Positions 27,253 to 35,846 of a stretch of DNA of 64,000 nucleotides are shown in pieces. How positions within the stretch are numbered: the first letter of the stretch is position 1; every line of letters begins with the position of its first letter. Position numbers and translations under genes: made by a program. The DNA is from Dyadobacter chenhuakuii (GTDB taxonomy: Bacteria > Bacteroidota > Bacteroidia > Cytophagales > Spirosomataceae): the NCBI RefSeq assembly GCF_023821985.2, contig NZ_CP098805.1:3906001-3970000 (forward strand). Direction: 5' to 3'. Below the pieces are notes generated by a model. The model had not been told where the DNA came from. It ran no database searches and saw nothing but the letters and a program-made list of their open reading frames with translations.

Positions 27253-30200
27253 ATGAACAGAACATTTATTAAAAAGAGTATTTTTACAATTCTGGCTGCG
27301 GTTTTATGCGTAGCAAATTCATTTGGCCAGACAATCAAAACGGATGCTGTAGACCCAGTTGAGGTCTGTGCCGGCGGGACCGTTTCGGTCAAGTTTACTG
27401 CAAAAGACATTCTTTTAGCTCCGACAAATTACACCGCTCAATTATCTGACGCTTCCGGCTCGTTTGCCGCGCCCACAGATCTGGGCTCGTCCGCTACTTC
27501 TCCGATTTCGGTAACCATTCCAAACGGAACCGCTAGTGGTGACGGATATAAAATACGCGTCATAGGTTTCGTATTACTGGTGCCAGCCATAGCAACTTCT
27601 GAAAGCGCTTCAATCAAAATAAATGCGATTCCGGCAAAGCCAACCGTAACATCACCCGTGGCTTACGAAGTGGGCGACAAAGCCGTAGCATTAATCGCAA
27701 CCGGCACAGGCCTGAAATGGTATGACACCGTAACCAGCGCCGCCGGATCAGCAACCATCCCCGTCCCCGATACCAAAGCCGAAGGAACCCAAAACTATTT
27801 CGTAAGCCAAACCGTAAGCGGCTGCGAAAGCGACCGGGCCCAAATCGTTGTTAATGTTACAAAAACGGCATGTACACCGCCTGCTAAGCCTGTTGTGACC
27901 GATAAAACCTATGAGGTCGGGGCTAATGCACCTGCCCTCACTGCAGATGGTACGAATTTGAAATGGTATTCAGCAGCATCAGGTGGAAATGAACTAAATG
28001 GAGCTCCCAAGCCATCAACAACTACTCCTGGATCCACCAGTTATTTCGTTTCGCAAACAAACGCGAGCGGCTGCGAAAGCGAAAGGGCAGAAATCGTTGT
28101 AACTATCACTGCCTGCACACCACCAGCAAAGCCAACAGTTGCTAACAAGACCTATGAAATTGGCGATAACGCACCTATACTTACGGCGGTTGGTGATGAT
28201 TTAAAATGGTATACAGCAGCAACCGGAGGAAATGCCTTAGCAAGTGCTCCGAAGCCCTCAACGACTACCGCGGGGAAAACAAGCTATTTTGTGTCCCAAA
28301 CAAATGCGAGTGGTTGTGAAAGTGAGCGAGCAGAGATAATAGTTACTATAACCAATTGCACTCCACCTGAGAAACCAACTGTTTCAAATAAAACTTATGA
28401 AGTTGGAGACAACCCACCTGTTTTAACGGCTGTTGGCACCAATTTAAAATGGTACGCAGCGGCGTCAGGTGGAACAGCTTTGAATGGAGCGCCTAAACCT
28501 GCAACGACAACAGCAGGGAAAACAAGCTATTTTGTGTCCCAAACAAATGCGAGTGGCTGTGAAAGCGAGAGGGCAGAAATAATCGTTACTATAACCGATT
28601 GTACCCCACCTGAAAAACCAACTGTATCAAACAAAACTTATGAGGTCGGAGATAACGCACCTGTTTTAACGGCTGTTGGCACAAATTTAAAATGGTACAC
28701 TGCGGCGTCAGGTGGATCTGCTCTTAATTCAGCTCCTAAACCAGCAACCGTTAGCCCCGGATCTACAAGCTATTTTGTCTCTCAAACCAATGCTAAGGGC
28801 TGCGAAAGTGAGAGGGCGGAAATCGTTATCACTGTAGGCTGCAAGAAATTTGCAGGGCCGACAGTTACAACACCACTTGCAATTTGCCAAGCACCAACAG
28901 CAGCAGCTCCTTTAAAAGCAACTCCGCTAGCTAACCATACATTGTTATGGTACACCGCTGCAACAGGCGGCACAGGCTCTACGACAGCACCCACACCTCT
29001 TAACACCGAAGCAAAATCTTATTCATACTTTGTTAGCCAGCGTAACGAAACCACGAAATGTGAAAGTGAGCGTGTTGAAATTATTGTTAATGTAAGGGAA
29101 GCTGCCAAACCAACAGTTACTACGCCGATAGAATATTGTGTAGGTGAAACCCCAAAAGCCCTTATTCCTTCCGGCTCGACTTTCAAATGGTATTCAGCTT
29201 CCAACGATGTAACTGGGAATACTACTCCTCCAACACCGAAAACGGCAACACCATCAACGACAACTTTTTACGTCACCCAGTCTACCACATACGGATCGCT
29301 TGTATGCGAAAGTTCACGTGCTGAGGTTGAGGTAATAGTAAATGCCCGACCTTCTGCATTGCCAACAGTATCCGAGGCATTCTGTCAGGAACGTGCGGAC
29401 AAAACGTATACTTTTGCAGCGCAACCTGCTGCTGGAAATACTGTAAACTGGTATTCTGTTGCTACTGGTGGAGTTGCTTCCAAAACTGCACCATCCATTA
29501 ACCTTAAAAATGCGGGCGAGACAATCTATTATGCAACGCAAATCTCTAAATCTTGCGAAAGCGCAACCAGAGTTCCGCAAAAAATCCGCGTAAAACCACT
29601 TCCAGTCCTACCAACAATCGCCAACCAAACCGTTGAAATCTGCCAGTTTGTTGTCGCGCAGCCGCTAACTGCTACGCCTGTAAAAGATGGGATTTTGAAA
29701 TGGTACGGAACCAATGCAACAGGGGGTGACGCCAGCGATGCGGCTCCGATCCCTTCTACGGCAGAAGGCGGTACGACCTCTTATTTTGTTGGCCAATCTC
29801 TGGAAGGCTGCTTCAGCGACCGTGCGAAAATTGATGTAAAAATCAATACAACACCAAAACCACAAACTACCACGCAACTGGCTTACTGCCAGAATGAAGT
29901 GGCTCCAAGACTGGATGCAACGGGCTCCATCCTGAAATGGTATCGCAATTCAACTGATACTGATTTTCAAGGCGTTCCGTTTACGCCGTTTACAGAAAAA
30001 GTACAGGATTATTCTTTCTATGTAACACAAACCGGCACAAACGGCTGCGAAAGCCCGAAAGAAGAGATCAAGATCCATATCAAAGCATTGCCATCGGCAA
30101 CGATCTCCGGCAACACTACAATTGATCTGGGACAAACCGCTACGATCAGGGTCAAATTTACAGGCGATGGCCCATGGATGTATGCACTTTCAGACGGCAA

Positions 30201-31167
30201 AACCGACACAACTGATCAGATTAACCACGAGATTATGGTTAAGCCGGTCACGACTACGACTTATTTGCTAACCGAAGTTGCCAACGCTTGTGGTAAAGGT
30301 TTACCAATTGGCAGCGCATTGGTAACGGTAAAAGTCCCTACCATTAATTCAGGGAATCCGTCGGTGGCAGAAGCTTGTGCAGGAAAAACGTTCAGTGTTC
30401 CATTCCAGCAGTCAGGCGATTTCCCTTCCGAAAACACGTTTAAAGTACAGATCGCTACGGAGAATACAGATGCCAAATTTATCAGCATTCCATCCGTTGC
30501 CTCGTCCAATATCATTACTGCCACATTCCCGGATACGACGCTGGCAGGAAGCTATTACGTTCGCGTGGTGAGCTCTGGCAAAAACCCCGACTTTACCGTT
30601 AAAGGCAGCGTAAGCGCGATCACCATTACGGCAAGTCCGCTTCCGGTTGCTACAATTACCGGCACCCAAACGATCCTGATGGGCGATAAAGCGGATATGA
30701 AAATTGAAACCACAGGAAAAGCACCGTGGACGTTTACATTAAGCAATGGCACAAAAGACTCGCTGATCACTGCATCTGTGACTCCCTATACATTCAAACT
30801 AGCGCCAAAAGCTACGACCATTTATACTATTTCGAAGGTGACCAATGGCTGTGGAACCGGCAAAGGGGCTGGCAGCGCAAGGGTTCAGGTTGACCCGATC
30901 CTGGGCGTTGAGCCGCCTGCATCTGCTGATTGGGTGAAGGTTTATCCAACGCTTGTGACAACACAATGCACCGTGGAAATTGACGGCATTATTGCGCCAA
31001 GAGAAGCCCGCGCAGAGGTTATTGACCTTAACGGCCGCTCCCGCGCAGTGAAAAACATCAACCAGAAAGTAACAGACGTAGACTTCTCCTCCTACCCTTC
31101 CGGACTTTACCTGCTGAGGGTTACGAACGGAAACAGGAGCACCGTTTGGCGCGTTATGAAGCCATAA
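27253..31167 (+). CDS. Giant secreted Ig-like-repeat protein with T9SS sorting domain (adhesin)
   Basis: A 1304-residue protein. The signal peptide ends at NSFGQ, followed by a BACON/Ig-like domain (about residues 25-130). Then comes a run of about ten Ig-like repeats of about 80 residues, each with KPTV...YEVGD..P.LTA.G..LKWY...GG......P.P.T...G...YFVSQT...GCES.RAEI.V.I. Later units are more divergent, and two long domains at about 955-1080 and 1085-1210 precede the C-terminal type A sorting domain (VKVYPTLVTTQ ... SGLYLLRVTN ... RVMKP). This is typical of cell-surface adhesins in gliding Bacteroidetes. Ser/Thr/Pro-rich linkers suggest O-glycosylation. Confidence 0.88.
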   Translation: MNRTFIKKSIFTILAAVLCVANSFGQTIKTDAVDPVEVCAGGTVSVKFTAKDILLAPTNYTAQLSDASGSFAAPTDLGSSATSPISVTIPNGTASGDGYKIRVIGFVLLVPAIATSESASIKINAIPAKPTVTSPVAYEVGDKAVALIATGTGLKWYDTVTSAAGSATIPVPDTKAEGTQNYFVSQTVSGCESDRAQIVVNVTKTACTPPAKPVVTDKTYEVGANAPALTADGTNLKWYSAASGGNELNGAPKPSTTTPGSTSYFVSQTNASGCESERAEIVVTITACTPPAKPTVANKTYEIGDNAPILTAVGDDLKWYTAATGGNALASAPKPSTTTAGKTSYFVSQTNASGCESERAEIIVTITNCTPPEKPTVSNKTYEVGDNPPVLTAVGTNLKWYAAASGGTALNGAPKPATTTAGKTSYFVSQTNASGCESERAEIIVTITDCTPPEKPTVSNKTYEVGDNAPVLTAVGTNLKWYTAASGGSALNSAPKPATVSPGSTSYFVSQTNAKGCESERAEIVITVGCKKFAGPTVTTPLAICQAPTAAAPLKATPLANHTLLWYTAATGGTGSTTAPTPLNTEAKSYSYFVSQRNETTKCESERVEIIVNVREAAKPTVTTPIEYCVGETPKALIPSGSTFKWYSASNDVTGNTTPPTPKTATPSTTTFYVTQSTTYGSLVCESSRAEVEVIVNARPSALPTVSEAFCQERADKTYTFAAQPAAGNTVNWYSVATGGVASKTAPSINLKNAGETIYYATQISKSCESATRVPQKIRVKPLPVLPTIANQTVEICQFVVAQPLTATPVKDGILKWYGTNATGGDASDAAPIPSTAEGGTTSYFVGQSLEGCFSDRAKIDVKINTTPKPQTTTQLAYCQNEVAPRLDATGSILKWYRNSTDTDFQGVPFTPFTEKVQDYSFYVTQTGTNGCESPKEEIKIHIKALPSATISGNTTIDLGQTATIRVKFTGDGPWMYALSDGKTDTTDQINHEIMVKPVTTTTYLLTEVANACGKGLPIGSALVTVKVPTINSGNPSVAEACAGKTFSVPFQQSGDFPSENTFKVQIATENTDAKFISIPSVASSNIITATFPDTTLAGSYYVRVVSSGKNPDFTVKGSVSAITITASPLPVATITGTQTILMGDKADMKIETTGKAPWTFTLSNGTKDSLITASVTPYTFKLAPKATTIYTISKVTNGCGTGKGAGSARVQVDPILGVEPPASADWVKVYPTLVTTQCTVEIDGIIAPREARAEVIDLNGRSRAVKNINQKVTDVDFSSYPSGLYLLRVTNGNRSTVWRVMKP
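27880..28842 (+). repeat. Four to five nearly identical 240-bp tandem repeats
   Basis: The string AGCTATTTTGTGTCCCAAAC and its neighbours recur with a period of exactly 240 bp (about 28041, 28281, 28521 and 28761), and two units share more than 70 nearly unchanged bases around 28281-28340 and 28521-28580. Each unit encodes one 80-residue Ig-like domain. Recombination between units can change the adhesin length. Confidence 0.85.
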
Positions 31168-31186
31168 TTAGGACACAGTAAGCTAC

Positions 31187-31228
31187 AAACGGGACATTTA
31201 TTGCTTGGCAATGAATGTCCCGTTTTCA
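31187..31228 (+). terminator. Rho-independent terminator after the adhesin gene
   Basis: AAACGGGACATT pairs perfectly with AATGTCCCGTTT (12 bp, loop 15 nt), followed by TTCATT. Confidence 0.8.
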
Positions 31229-31247
31229 TTCATAAACGAATCATACA

Positions 31248-31700
31248 TTGAACATTCAGGCAGACATTCTTGACAATTACTTCATGACTGAAGCCATGCG
31301 GCAAGCTGAAAAAGCGTACGAAGAAGGTGAAATTCCCGTCGGCGCGGTCGTTGTGATTGGCGAGCGGATTATTGGGAAGGGCTATAACCAAACCGAAAAA
31401 TTACATGACGTAACTGCTCACGCAGAGATGATTGCGATCACCGCCGCGTCAGATAATCTAGGATCTAAATATCTTCAGGATTGCACATTGTACGTAACAC
31501 TCGAACCTTGTGTCATGTGCGCCGGCGCGCTCTATTGGACGCAAATGAACCGCGTGGTGTTTGGTGCTGCCGATGAAAAGCGTGGATTTTCGAGGCTCGG
31601 CAAGGCAATTTTGCACCCCAAAACGACGCTCACAACCGGAATTTTGGCAACCGAATCGCAGGAACTGCTACTCAAATTTTTTAAGAGATTAAGAACATAA
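31248..31700 (+). CDS. tadA: tRNA-specific adenosine deaminase
   Basis: A 150-residue CDA-fold deaminase. The zinc and catalytic motif is HAEM (His and Glu), with PCVMCAGA providing the two zinc cysteines. It deaminates A34 of tRNA-Arg(ACG) to inosine; that tRNA is encoded in this window. The N-terminal DNYFMTEAMRQAEKAYEEGEIPVGAVVV region aligns with full-length TadA, which favours the TTG start at 31248. The first ATG (31284) would remove part of helix 1. Confidence 0.95.
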   Translation: MNIQADILDNYFMTEAMRQAEKAYEEGEIPVGAVVVIGERIIGKGYNQTEKLHDVTAHAEMIAITAASDNLGSKYLQDCTLYVTLEPCVMCAGALYWTQMNRVVFGAADEKRGFSRLGKAILHPKTTLTTGILATESQELLLKFFKRLRT

Positions 31701-31763
31701 AGCCTTTTTCTGCTGTTAGCCTAGTGATACAGCATATTTTTTAAACATTAAACTACACTGAAA

Positions 31764-32366
31764 ATGGCGTTTACACTAGATCCCTTACCTTACGCAAACA
31801 ATGCATTGGAACCACATTTCGACGCATTGACCATGGAGATACATCACGACCGTCACCATCAGGCATATGTTACCAATTTGAATGCAGCGGTAGCTGGCAC
31901 TGAGCTGGAAGGCAAAAGCATAGAAGAAATCGTTGCAAACATCAGCAAAGCACCGGCACCGGTTCGTAACAATGGCGGTGGTCACTGGAACCACGCATTT
32001 TTCTGGAAATCACTTTCTCCAAACGGCGGCGGCGAACCAACAGGCGAACTCGGCAAAGCGATCACAGCGAAATTCGGATCATTCCAGGCTTTCAAAGACG
32101 AGTTCAAAAAAGCAGCCACAGGCCGTTTTGGTTCAGGCTGGGCATGGTTGATCAAATCCGGCGACGGCGTAGCCATCACTTCTACCCCAAACCAGGACAA
32201 CCCATTGATGGACATTGCGGAAGCAAAAGGAACGCCGATCATCGGTTTGGACGTGTGGGAACACGCATATTACCTGAAATATCAAAACAAGCGCCCGGAT
32301 TACATCGACGCATATTGGAACGTAGTGGACTGGAAAGCTGCTGACGCTCTTTATGTTGGCGCGTAA
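31764..32366 (+). CDS. sodA: Superoxide dismutase, Fe/Mn family
   Basis: A 200-residue protein with the four metal ligands in their usual contexts: [10 protein letters not shown] (His), WNHAFFW (His), [10 protein letters not shown] (Asp and His). The [12 protein letters not shown] segment, with its Gln after STPN, is the pattern usual in the Mn-type (SodA), though metal cannot be decided from sequence alone. It is cytoplasmic, converts superoxide to oxygen and hydrogen peroxide, and is a single gene with its own terminator. Confidence 0.95.
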   Translation: MAFTLDPLPYANNALEPHFDALTMEIHHDRHHQAYVTNLNAAVAGTELEGKSIEEIVANISKAPAPVRNNGGGHWNHAFFWKSLSPNGGGEPTGELGKAITAKFGSFQAFKDEFKKAATGRFGSGWAWLIKSGDGVAITSTPNQDNPLMDIAEAKGTPIIGLDVWEHAYYLKYQNKRPDYIDAYWNVVDWKAADALYVGA

Positions 32367-32388
32367 TTAGGGTTGAAAATATAGATTT

Positions 32389-32444
32389 AGGTTTGAAGGT
32401 TGAAAAAAAAGTGCACCATTCGCCTTGTAACCTTCAAACCTTTT
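32389..32444 (+). terminator. Hairpin terminator after sodA
   Basis: AGGTTTGAAGGTT pairs with AACCTTCAAACCT (13 bp, loop about 27 nt) and is followed by TTTTCC. Confidence 0.65.
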
Positions 32445-32454
32445 CCTAATTTTG
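32425..32454 (+). promoter_or_regulatory. Promoter of tRNA-His
   Basis: TTG (32425-32427), 19-bp spacer, TAATTTTG (32447-32454): a perfect Bacteroidetes promoter, about 30 bp before the tRNA. Its -33 part lies inside the sodA terminator stem. Confidence 0.8.
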
Positions 32455-32484
32455 TGTCCTCGAAAGGGGTTTTCCCCTCAGAAC

Positions 32485-32559
32485 GGAGGTTGTAGCTCAG
32501 TCGGTTAGAGCGCTAGATTGTGGTTCTAGAGGTCGCGGGTTCGAGACCCGTCTCCCTCC
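32485..32559 (+). tRNA. tRNA-His (anticodon GTG), integration target
   Basis: Cloverleaf with D-arm GCTCAGTCGGTTAGAGC, anticodon stem CTAGA/TCTAG and loop TTGTGGT (anticodon GTG), and T-arm GCGGG TTCGAGA CCCGT. G at -1 pairs with C73, as tRNA-His needs. The acceptor GAGGTTG/CTCCCTC has two non-pairs (T5 and T6). The last 21 nt are the attL core of the island. Confidence 0.9.
32539..32559. repeat. attL core (21-bp direct repeat)
   Basis: GTTCGAGACCCGTCTCCCTC plus C, identical to 60469-60489. It covers the T-loop to the end of the acceptor of tRNA-His, the usual target of tyrosine integrases. Confidence 0.88.
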
Positions 32560-32583
32560 CTTGAAATAAGTTCAAAGTCAAAC

Positions 32584-32625
32584 AAAATGCCTGTAAATCA
32601 ATGATTTGCGGGCATTTTTGTTTTT
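32584..32625 (+). terminator. Terminator after tRNA-His, inside the island
   Basis: AAAATGCC...GGCATTTT with an imperfect continued stem AAATC/GATTT and a T-tract (TTTTTGTTTTT). The element supplies a terminator for the tRNA it occupies. Confidence 0.75.
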
Positions 32626-32657
32626 CAGATTATATCAAAAAATGCAAAAATTCCCAT

Positions 32658-32715
32658 GTTTCCAGTGAGTCTTTCGTGTAGTTCACTCACTTTGAGAAAA
32701 AGACTCACTGGAAAC
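32658..32715. repeat. Inverted repeat at the left end containing an integrase arm-site candidate
   Basis: GTTTCCAGTGAGTCTTT (32658-32674) pairs without mismatch with AAAGACTCACTGGAAAC (32699-32715). The left arm runs into the 20-bp sequence AGTGAGTCTTTCGTGTAGTT (32664-32683) that recurs at the right end. Confidence 0.8.
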
Positions 32716-32733
32716 GGCATAACAAATTGATAG

Positions 32734-32760
32734 CAAGATGTTTACGCCGTAAACATCTTG
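32734..32760. promoter_or_regulatory. Perfect 27-bp palindrome upstream of the integrase
   Basis: CAAGATGTTTACG-c-CGTAAACATCTTG, two 13-bp arms with a single centre base, 50 bp before the integrase ATG. A second, weaker hairpin (CAAGCGTGGT ... ACCA ... ACGCTTG) follows. A likely operator for a dimeric regulator or the integrase itself. Confidence 0.65.
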
Positions 32761-32810
32761 ATTGGCAAGCGTGGTAATTCGATATTTAACCACTTTTAAA
32801 CGCTTGTGTT

Positions 32811-34031
32811 ATGTTGGAGAAAACATTTGGTCTGCTTTTCTATTTGAAACACGCCAAGTATCAAAAGGAGGGTTTACGTTATGTTTACCTCAGAATTACG
32901 GTGGACGGCAAGTCTGTCGAAATGTCCACTAAACTGCTTTGGAGCCCTACCAGATGGAATGCAGATGCGGGTAGAGCCACCGGCCAAAAAGAAGACACCC
33001 GCACGCTCAATGCCTACCTGGACATGCTGAGCTCAAAAGTATTTCAAGCGAAGAAGATTCTGATCGAGGATGACAAGGAATTGACAGCCGAAGCATTGAA
33101 GAATGTTCTGCTTGGTAAGAGCAATGAGACTCGCACTATCCTTGAAGTCTTCCAGCACCATAATGAGCAAATGGAAGCCTTGGTCGGCCAAGAGTTCGCG
33201 CCGCTTACTTTGAAGCGCTATAAGACAGCAAAGGAACACACTGCTTCCTTCATCAAATGGAAGTACAAGAAGGATGATATGGCGATCAGGGATTTGAATT
33301 ATGAATTTATTACTGAATTCAATTTCTGGCTGCGTAGTGCGCGAGGCTGCAACCATAACTCTGCGATCAAGTACATGAGCAACTTGAAAAAGGTTGTGTT
33401 GATTTGTGTCAATAATAAGTGGTTGAAAAAAGATCCGTTTCAAGGCTTCAAGTTGACCAAGAAAGAAGTTGTGAAGAACCCGCTGTCGAGGGAAGAACTA
33501 AAACGACTCACTGAAAAAGTATTCGAAGTTGAAAGAATCAGCCAGGTGCGGGACGTCTTTCTGTTCTGCTGTTACACTGGATTAGCTTATGTAGATGTGA
33601 AGCAGTTGAAGACAACAGATATTGTAGTTGGAATGGATGGCGAGCCGTGGATTGATACGACCCGCCAGAAAACGGATGCGCCTACACGTATTCCGCTGCT
33701 GGATACTGCGCTGGAAATTATTGAGAAGTATAAGGATCATCCGCAATGCTGTGCCGCGGGTGTCGTGCTGCCAGTTCTGAGTAATCAGAAGATGAACGCT
33801 TATTTGAAGGAGATTGCTAACCTGTGCGGGATTTCTAAAACGCTAACCTTTCATATTGCAAGGCACACGTTCGCTACTACGGTGACGCTGAGTAATAAGG
33901 TGCCTATTGAGACGGTTTCGAAGATGCTGGGGCATCGGTCTTTGAAGCAGACTATGATTTATGCTAAGATACTGGATGTGAAGATTAGTGAGGATATGAA
34001 GGGGTTGCGGGAGCGGTTGAAAGGGATGTAG
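32811..34031 (+). CDS. Tyrosine recombinase/integrase of the element
   Basis: A 406-residue site-specific integrase with three parts: an N-terminal arm-binding region (about 1-100), a SAM-like core-binding domain (about 105-205, TLKRYKTAKEHTASFI) and the catalytic domain. Visible active-site residues are H348-x-x-R351 (HIARHT), H375 (LGH) and the nucleophile Y384 (TMIYAK). The usual first Arg (TGLR) is replaced: TGLAYVDVKQL, as in many Bacteroidetes integrases such as the IntDOT class. It cuts and joins attP with the tRNA-His attB. Located 250 bp from attL and read away from it. Confidence 0.95.
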   Translation: MLEKTFGLLFYLKHAKYQKEGLRYVYLRITVDGKSVEMSTKLLWSPTRWNADAGRATGQKEDTRTLNAYLDMLSSKVFQAKKILIEDDKELTAEALKNVLLGKSNETRTILEVFQHHNEQMEALVGQEFAPLTLKRYKTAKEHTASFIKWKYKKDDMAIRDLNYEFITEFNFWLRSARGCNHNSAIKYMSNLKKVVLICVNNKWLKKDPFQGFKLTKKEVVKNPLSREELKRLTEKVFEVERISQVRDVFLFCCYTGLAYVDVKQLKTTDIVVGMDGEPWIDTTRQKTDAPTRIPLLDTALEIIEKYKDHPQCCAAGVVLPVLSNQKMNAYLKEIANLCGISKTLTFHIARHTFATTVTLSNKVPIETVSKMLGHRSLKQTMIYAKILDVKISEDMKGLRERLKGM

Positions 34032-34116
34032 CGAAATTACAACATGACCTATCTAATCATAAGTTTATACAAGAGCTTGCGTGTGCTATGCGATAGGTGA
34101 ATACGAATAAAATGAT

Positions 34117-34153
34117 CGCCTAAATATCGTGAGCCTATCATGACATTTAGGCG
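34117..34153. terminator. Inverted repeat after the integrase
   Basis: CGCCTAAAT/ATTTAGGCG (9-bp perfect arms, 19-nt loop) between the convergent integrase and carbamoyltransferase genes. There is no clear T-tract. Confidence 0.5.
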
Positions 34154-34226
34154 GTTATCTTAAATTGTCGCGTTTGTTGGTATTAGTTAAAGGTCTGATT
34201 ATAGCTGGGGGGCTAACATTGCTTTT

Positions 34227-35846
34227 CTAGCTAGCCACTTGATTTGTTATTGCCAAGTAGGCCTGGTAATTTTTAGATGACTTCAACATGTAGCCTCGTC
34301 TTCCAATCACAAAGCCATCCAAATTGTGTTCTATCGTATATGCTGAGAGATCAGTTATGTTGTTTATGAATCCTCTTCCTTTAAAATTCAAGGACGTATT
34401 GCATAAGACGCCGTAACCGGTCCGAACTTTGAATGCTGTAAGCAGTTCATGTAGATGGCTGTTAGTTAAACTTGACACGGTTTGAAGGCGTGCTGTTCGA
34501 TTAACATGAGTCACTGCTGCTAGCGCATTCGTAGAAACAAGCTGCGTGTAGAGCATAAATGGACTCGGATAAATGCAGCCAAACCAACTCTTCGCATCTT
34601 CTTCTAGACAGACGGGCGCGATCGGACGAAACTGTTCGCGTTGTTTAATCTCATTCAACCGCACCCTCGTTTTTTCATGGAATGGAGAAGCAAGAATTGA
34701 ACGATTTCCCAATGCGCGTGGCCCAATTTCGTATTTTCCGTTTACCCATCCGACGATTAGATTATTAGCCAGCATGTCGGCTATCATCGTGTAGTTTGTT
34801 TCGTGTACATCAAATAAAGATGCATCAAATGCGTCATCGGCAGCGAATTCAAGACCGGAATAAACATTCCAATTTATTTTAGGATTCCCTGTAAAATGGA
34901 ATTGCGCATCAATCGCTGTGCCGATCGCCGATCCTGAATCGTTCGCAACAGGTGGCACAAAAATCTCTGAAAAAAAATTAGTCTCTCTCCATTTGGTGTT
35001 CCAATCACAATTTAATCCGCATCCCCCGCAAATGAGCAATGGTACCCCTCTTGTTAGATTTGACTCGGCATATTGATAGAATCGATCAAATATTCTATCA
35101 CTGAAGATACCCGCGAAATTACGAAACTCCTGATCTTCAACCCCTATATTATAGTGTTGGCAATACTTCAGAGCTTCACACTCCTTCGGCGTAAGGTGCA
35201 AGCAATTCTGCATGAGAAACGCAATTATTTTCTCCTCTTCATCCGAAGCTTTGCTTCGCTTCGAAAAAGAAGCCAAAGCCATAAGCTTTCCTGCATCAGA
35301 AAATCTGGAGAATTCGGCTGTGCTTTTATTGAAGGTTGGATCTGCCAGGGCGTAGAGCAGGGCATACCGATGTCCGGGTTCAGGCATGACATCAGCGAGC
35401 TTTGTAATGTTCAAGGCAGCGTCGATTTTATAAAAAGATCCGATTACCCCTTCCCATAGTAATGCATAGCACGGAGTTCCTTTTGGCAAATTTGACATAC
35501 CAAAAGCACATAGAAGATGAGAACGTTCGTGCGATGATGAGAAGTATTTAACCGTCTTTCCCAAAAAACGTTGTTGGTCAACAATTATGTCTCTGTTTTT
35601 GACGCCATGATATCCGGCATGAAAGCGCTGTTCAGATAAATGCGTATCGCTAGGCCACCACCCGCCTCTGCAAAGTACATCAGGCACTTCTTTGAGTTCA
35701 CCAAGTACGCTGAACACGTCTGGAATGGACAATGGCGAGTGTCGATAACGAGAGTGTTTCTCAGCCTCAATAGAGGTAATTAAATGTCCATCTTCAAGAT
35801 AAGTAAAAGCGCCATCGTGACCCGGATTGAATGATAATATTTTCAT
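34227..35846 (-). CDS. NodU/CmcH-family carbamoyltransferase
   Basis: A 539-residue protein of the carbamoyltransferase family (NodU, CmcH, TobZ). The N-terminal half starts KILSFNPGHDGAFTYLEDG, the Kae1-like domain of the family, and ERSHLLCAFGMS supplies the H residues that bind metal. The C-terminal Carbam_trans_C part contains NGKYEIGPRALGNRSILASP and FRPIAPVCLEED, then GYGVLCNTSLNFKGRGFINN. The family transfers carbamoyl from carbamoyl phosphate via carbamoyl-AMP to sugar or antibiotic hydroxyls. The start codon overlaps the stop of the preceding gene by 4 bp, so it belongs to one operon with the two glycosyltransferases. A carbamoylated glycan is the likely product; the acceptor is unknown. 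Confidence 0.92.
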   Translation of the reverse strand: MKILSFNPGHDGAFTYLEDGHLITSIEAEKHSRYRHSPLSIPDVFSVLGELKEVPDVLCRGGWWPSDTHLSEQRFHAGYHGVKNRDIIVDQQRFLGKTVKYFSSSHERSHLLCAFGMSNLPKGTPCYALLWEGVIGSFYKIDAALNITKLADVMPEPGHRYALLYALADPTFNKSTAEFSRFSDAGKLMALASFSKRSKASDEEEKIIAFLMQNCLHLTPKECEALKYCQHYNIGVEDQEFRNFAGIFSDRIFDRFYQYAESNLTRGVPLLICGGCGLNCDWNTKWRETNFFSEIFVPPVANDSGSAIGTAIDAQFHFTGNPKINWNVYSGLEFAADDAFDASLFDVHETNYTMIADMLANNLIVGWVNGKYEIGPRALGNRSILASPFHEKTRVRLNEIKQREQFRPIAPVCLEEDAKSWFGCIYPSPFMLYTQLVSTNALAAVTHVNRTARLQTVSSLTNSHLHELLTAFKVRTGYGVLCNTSLNFKGRGFINNITDLSAYTIEHNLDGFVIGRRGYMLKSSKNYQAYLAITNQVAS

